Made by a program: the position numbers and the translations under genes | Part shown: one piece after another, positions 33,463 to 36,785 of the stretch | Layout of the letters: each line of letters begins with the position of its first letter | How positions within the stretch are numbered: position 1 is the first letter of the stretch | Source: an uncultured Verrucomicrobiota bacterium | GTDB taxonomy: Bacteria > Verrucomicrobiota > Verrucomicrobiia > Verrucomicrobiales > Verrucomicrobiaceae | Direction: 5' to 3' | DNA length: 36,785 nucleotides | Assembly: GCA_903960845.1 (NCBI GenBank) | Contig: CAJCCF010000230.1 | Location: 1 to 36,785 of the forward strand | Notes under the pieces: generated by a model | What the model was told of the DNA's origin: nothing | Seen by the model: the letters and a program-made list of their open reading frames with translations, nothing else | Databases searched by the model: none

Positions 33463-35736
33463 ATGAAATCCACCGTCACACTTATCACCGCCATCCTGCT
33501 CGCGCTGCTGGCCGCGCTGCACGCCGCTGAACCTGTCACCATTGATCTCACCAAGCGCACCTGGCAGGGCATCCCCGGCCATGAACGCACGGAGAAGGGC
33601 CGCGTGTTTGTCTCGTGGTTCACGGGTGGAACGCATGAGCCACAACCGGAGAACACGGTCGTGCTTTCGCAAAGCGACGATGGCGGCAAGACCTTCTCCG
33701 CGCCGCAGGCGATGGGTTTGCCTCTGAATGATGGCACGCGCTGCTACGACCCGTGCCTGTGGATTGATCCGAAAGGGCGGCTCTGGTATCTCTTCAATCG
33801 CAGCGTCAAGGACAGCACCCGGCATGGAGTCTATGCACGCATCTGCGATGCCCCGGATGCCACGCCGCCGGTCTGGGGCGCGGAGTTCCGTGTCGGATTC
33901 GATAGCCCCTTCAGCTTCCGCATGAACAAACCCATTGTGCTCTCATCCGGCGAATGGGTGCTGCCGGTGGTGCATGCGCTGGAGCCGTTGGCGGGCTGGG
34001 CGGGATTCGATCCGAAACAGGTCTTCGGCGGGGCGATCTCCACCGATGAAGGCAAGACCTGGAAGTTGCATGGCGCGGTGAAGACCGAGAAGGCAGGTCT
34101 CGAAAACATGATCGTCGAACTGAAGGACGGACGTCTGTGGATGCTCATCCGCACCGAGAAGGTGCTGTGGGAGAGTCATTCCTCCGACAAAGGTCGCACC
34201 TGGACGAAAGGCAGGCCGACCACCATCGCCACGCCGCATTCGCGCTTCTTCATCCGGCGTCTCGCCTCAGGCCATCTGCTGCTGGTGAACCACTACAAGT
34301 TCACCGGACGCAGCCACCTCAGCGCGCAGCTTTCCACCGACGACGGCGCGACGTGGAACGACGGCCTGCTGCTCGATGAACGCAGCGGCGTCTCCTATCC
34401 CGACGGCGTGCAGGACAAGGACGGCCTCATCTGGATCACCTATGATCGCGATCGCGGCGGCGCAGGCGAGATCCTGCTCGCGAAGTTCAAAGAAAAAGAC
34501 GTGGCTGCAGGCAAGAACGTCTCCGGTGCCGTGAGCCTGAAGCAGGTGGTGAACAAGCTCAAAAAGCCTGCCACTGCCCCGAAGCCCGCCGTCAAGATCA
34601 CGCAGGAGCTTCTCAACAGCGTCCACGTCACGCCGAAGCTCATCTTCGATCCGATGCCCGCCTATGGCCAAAAGTATCTGCCCTTCGCGATGGCGGCGAG
34701 CATGGAGTCCACGAAGAAAGGCCGTCTCTGGACCTGCTGGGCGGGCGGGCAGGATGGACCAAATGCCTACCTGCTGGCGAGTTACAGCGATGACCAGGGC
34801 AAGTCGTGGCGCGATCCGGTTTTCGTGATCGACCCGCAGGCGCATGGCTTGAAGATGGGCACGCGGCTCGGCTCCTTTTGGTGCGATCCGAAGGGGCGGC
34901 TCTGGCTCTTCTTCCATCAGTCCGTCGGCATGTTCGACGGCAGTTGCAGCAACTGGTTCGTCCGCTGCGACGATCCCGATGCGGAGAAGCCCGTGTGGAC
35001 GCAGCCGGTTTACATCGGCTTCGGCGCGTCATTGAACAAACCCATCGTGCGCAAGAACGGCGAATGGATTTTGCCCGTGTCACTGTGGGAGCGCTGGCAC
35101 ATCGACAAGCCCTTCGCGGATTGCTACCACGAACTCGATGCCGTGCGCGGTTCGAACGTCTTCGTCTCCGATGACGAAGGCAGTCACTGGCGCTATCGCG
35201 GTGGGATCATCTACAAGGACAGTTGCTTCAACGAGCACACCGTGGCGGAGTTGAACGACGGGCGTCTCTGGATGCTCTCGCGCGGCATGAAGGCGACCTT
35301 CCAGAGCTTTTCCGCCGATGGCGGCAAGACCTGGCAGCCGCAGTCCATCGCCTTTCCGCATGTGAACAGCAAGGCCGTCATCCGCCGCCTGCAATCCGGC
35401 AACCTGCTCGTCATCCGTCACGGCCAGGACATGACAAAGGCCACCGATGGTCGCAAAGAACTCACCGCCTTCCTCTCCACCGATGACGGCAAGACCTGGT
35501 CCGGCAAGCTGCTGCTCGACGAACGCGACAACGTCTCCTACCCCGACATCGCCCAGGCCTCGAACGGCGACATCTACGTCCAGTACGATCGCGAGCGCAC
35601 CGGCGCAGCGGAGATCCTCTTCGCCCGCTTCCGCGAGGAGGACGTGCAGGCTGGCAGTCTTGTCAGCAAAAACACCGCGCTGAAAAACCTCGTGAAGAGC
35701 AAGCTGGGGATGAATCACGGCTCCGGCGGCAACTAA
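33463..35736 (+). CDS. Secreted double sialidase-superfamily propeller protein
   Basis: This 757-residue protein has signal peptide MKSTVTLITAILLALLAALHA, almost a copy of that of the upstream gene. The chain consists of two homologous propellers (about 22-365 and 375-745), each with Asp-box motifs (SDDGGKTF, STDEGKTW, SSDKGRTW, STDDGATW; then SDDQGKSW, SADGGKTW, STDDGKTW). Both halves end similarly: LDERSGVSYPDGVQDKDG in the first and LDERDNVSYPDIAQASNG in the second, each followed by YDR-R-GAGEIL or YDR-R-GAAEIL. Conserved pairs such as NKPIV and DPKGRLW also recur once per half. It is probably extracellular and glycan-directed; the exact activity is unknown. Confidence 0.88.
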   Translation: MKSTVTLITAILLALLAALHAAEPVTIDLTKRTWQGIPGHERTEKGRVFVSWFTGGTHEPQPENTVVLSQSDDGGKTFSAPQAMGLPLNDGTRCYDPCLWIDPKGRLWYLFNRSVKDSTRHGVYARICDAPDATPPVWGAEFRVGFDSPFSFRMNKPIVLSSGEWVLPVVHALEPLAGWAGFDPKQVFGGAISTDEGKTWKLHGAVKTEKAGLENMIVELKDGRLWMLIRTEKVLWESHSSDKGRTWTKGRPTTIATPHSRFFIRRLASGHLLLVNHYKFTGRSHLSAQLSTDDGATWNDGLLLDERSGVSYPDGVQDKDGLIWITYDRDRGGAGEILLAKFKEKDVAAGKNVSGAVSLKQVVNKLKKPATAPKPAVKITQELLNSVHVTPKLIFDPMPAYGQKYLPFAMAASMESTKKGRLWTCWAGGQDGPNAYLLASYSDDQGKSWRDPVFVIDPQAHGLKMGTRLGSFWCDPKGRLWLFFHQSVGMFDGSCSNWFVRCDDPDAEKPVWTQPVYIGFGASLNKPIVRKNGEWILPVSLWERWHIDKPFADCYHELDAVRGSNVFVSDDEGSHWRYRGGIIYKDSCFNEHTVAELNDGRLWMLSRGMKATFQSFSADGGKTWQPQSIAFPHVNSKAVIRRLQSGNLLVIRHGQDMTKATDGRKELTAFLSTDDGKTWSGKLLLDERDNVSYPDIAQASNGDIYVQYDRERTGAAEILFARFREEDVQAGSLVSKNTALKNLVKSKLGMNHGSGGN

Positions 35737-35777
35737 AACTCCACCAAACCACATCACTCACACCCCAAACTCAACCC

Positions 35778-36785
35778 ATGAACATTCAACGCAACAACTG
35801 GCTCATCAGCCGCCGCCATGCGCTTCGCGGAATCGGGGCGACACTCGCCTTGCCTTTGCTCGATTGCATGAAACCAGCCCGGGCCGCCGCCGCGAGCACT
35901 GCCAGTCTGCCGCCGACGCGCACGCTGGTCACCTTCACCGGCATGGGCTTCCACTCGAAGCACTGGTGGGCCAAGGGCGACGGAGCCGCGATGGAACTCG
36001 GCCCTTGCCTGAAGCCGCTGGAGTCCTGGAAGGAGCGCATGGTTTTCCTGCGCGGCCTTTGGAACGAGCAGGCAAACAACGGAATCATCCACTGCATGCA
36101 GACGGGCAACATGCTCAGCGGCGCGACCATGGCGAAGAACGAGGTCCACACGGGTGTCAGCTTCGATCAGGTGATGGCGCGGCAGATCGGCGACCGCACC
36201 CGGCTGCCTTCGCTGGTGCTCGGCTGCGAGGAGGCTGTGCCCGGACTGCAGGATGGTCATCCGCTGCTCTACGGCTCGCACATTTCTTGGAGTTCGCCCG
36301 TGTCGCCAACCTGGACGGAAACACGGCCCGCGCTCGCATTTGACCAGCTCTTCCGCACCGAGCGCAACCGTGATGACCGCCGCGTCGTCGATGCCGTGCT
36401 CGAGGATGCCAAATCCCTGCAACGCAAGCTCTCCAGCACGGACCGTCAGCGCTTTGAGGAGTATCTCGGCTCCGTCCACGAGATCGAGGGCCGCATCAAA
36501 CGGGCCGGCAAGGAACGCGCGGCCGGTGAATGGAAACCGACCCTCACCAGCCCCGATCGCCCGCGCCCTACCGACGGCATCCCGGCGGATCTTCCCGAGT
36601 ATTGGAAGCTCATGAATGACATCCTCATTCTTGCCTTCCGCACGGACTCCACGCGCATCGCGACCATGAAATACTGCAACGACGCCTCTACCATCGTCCA
36701 CGCGCACCTCGGGATCCGCGATCACCATCACTACATCGCTCACTCGCAGCCGGACGATCTCATCACGCTCAACCAGTTCTTCATG
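35778..36785 (+). CDS. HXXSHH (DUF1552) family protein, Tat-exported, 3' end outside window
   Basis: The ATG at 35778 opens a frame of 336 codons that runs off the window without a stop. The N-terminus, ISRRHALRGIGATLALPLLDCM, is a twin-arginine-like signal nearly parallel to that of the gene at 19380; both begin MNIQ and share RRHAL. Internal family landmarks are TLVTFTGMGFHSKHWWAKGD, MQTGNML and WKLMNDILILAFRTDSTRIAT. The signature motif is altered: where HXXSHH is expected, the sequence reads H318-YIA-H322-S323, within DHHHYIAHSQ. It is preceded by a 41-base C/A-rich leader without a Shine-Dalgarno and follows the double propeller gene. Confidence 0.85.
   Translation, partial: MNIQRNNWLISRRHALRGIGATLALPLLDCMKPARAAAASTASLPPTRTLVTFTGMGFHSKHWWAKGDGAAMELGPCLKPLESWKERMVFLRGLWNEQANNGIIHCMQTGNMLSGATMAKNEVHTGVSFDQVMARQIGDRTRLPSLVLGCEEAVPGLQDGHPLLYGSHISWSSPVSPTWTETRPALAFDQLFRTERNRDDRRVVDAVLEDAKSLQRKLSSTDRQRFEEYLGSVHEIEGRIKRAGKERAAGEWKPTLTSPDRPRPTDGIPADLPEYWKLMNDILILAFRTDSTRIATMKYCNDASTIVHAHLGIRDHHHYIAHSQPDDLITLNQFFM

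Noticed and set aside
1-36785. CRISPR arrays, tRNA or rRNA genes, replication origin
   Set aside because: No regularly spaced direct repeats, cloverleaf-like sequences, rRNA segments or DnaA-box clusters were recognised, and almost all bases are coding.

Overview
The window is 36.8 kb of GC-rich DNA in which every supportable gene lies on the + strand. The families point to the Planctomycetota/Verrucomicrobiota group, most likely a verrucomicrobium of the Prosthecobacter/Verrucomicrobium type. The markers are DUF1549/DUF1553 and DUF1587/1592/1588/1585 'planctomycete-type' cytochromes, HXXSHH (DUF1552) and DUF1501 Tat-exported proteins, NPCBM-like and sialidase-like secreted proteins, and few Shine-Dalgarno sequences. 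The taxonomic call is an inference; no rRNA gene is present.

Layout. (A) 1-3455: the end of an HXXSHH gene, overlapped by a large secreted diheme DUF1549/DUF1553 protein. (B) 3495-12253: a glcD-glcE-glcF type 2-hydroxy-acid oxidase, a secreted sugar-dehydrogenase/PKD/cytochrome c fusion, an exported aldose 1-epimerase and an ACS-type MFS transporter. Several junctions are ATGA overlaps. This reads as extracellular sugar or sugar-acid oxidation, anomer interconversion, uptake, and hydroxy-acid oxidation. (C) 12311-27516: a GntR/FCD regulator with twin GTATAC operators, a DUF1549/DUF1553 cytochrome, a DUF1587/1592/1588/1585 cytochrome, a 962-bp inverted-repeat-bounded cassette carrying a GxxExxY (PD-(D/E)XK-like) gene, an HXXSHH protein, three tandem paralogues of a secreted family I do not recognise, a secreted leucine-rich-repeat protein and a DUF1501 protein. 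(D) 27552-36785: a second, very similar GntR/FCD regulator with the same operator, a 1312-residue cytochrome, two secreted sialidase-superfamily propeller proteins, and the start of a third HXXSHH gene cut by the window end.

Two features stand out. First, the GxxExxY cassette (18381-19342) has perfect 20-bp terminal inverted repeats and 91-bp direct terminal repeats. It sits between two genes that look like operon partners and carries no recognisable transposase, so it resembles an undescribed mobile element. Second, modules C and D each begin with a near-duplicate regulator behind the same operator. Each regulator is followed by a cytochrome carrying the same unrecognised insert domain, although the two cytochromes are of different families. 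This suggests a duplicated, co-regulated substrate-sensing and surface-oxidation system. No intergenic stretch exceeds about 140 bp, and I see no tRNA, rRNA, CRISPR array or origin.
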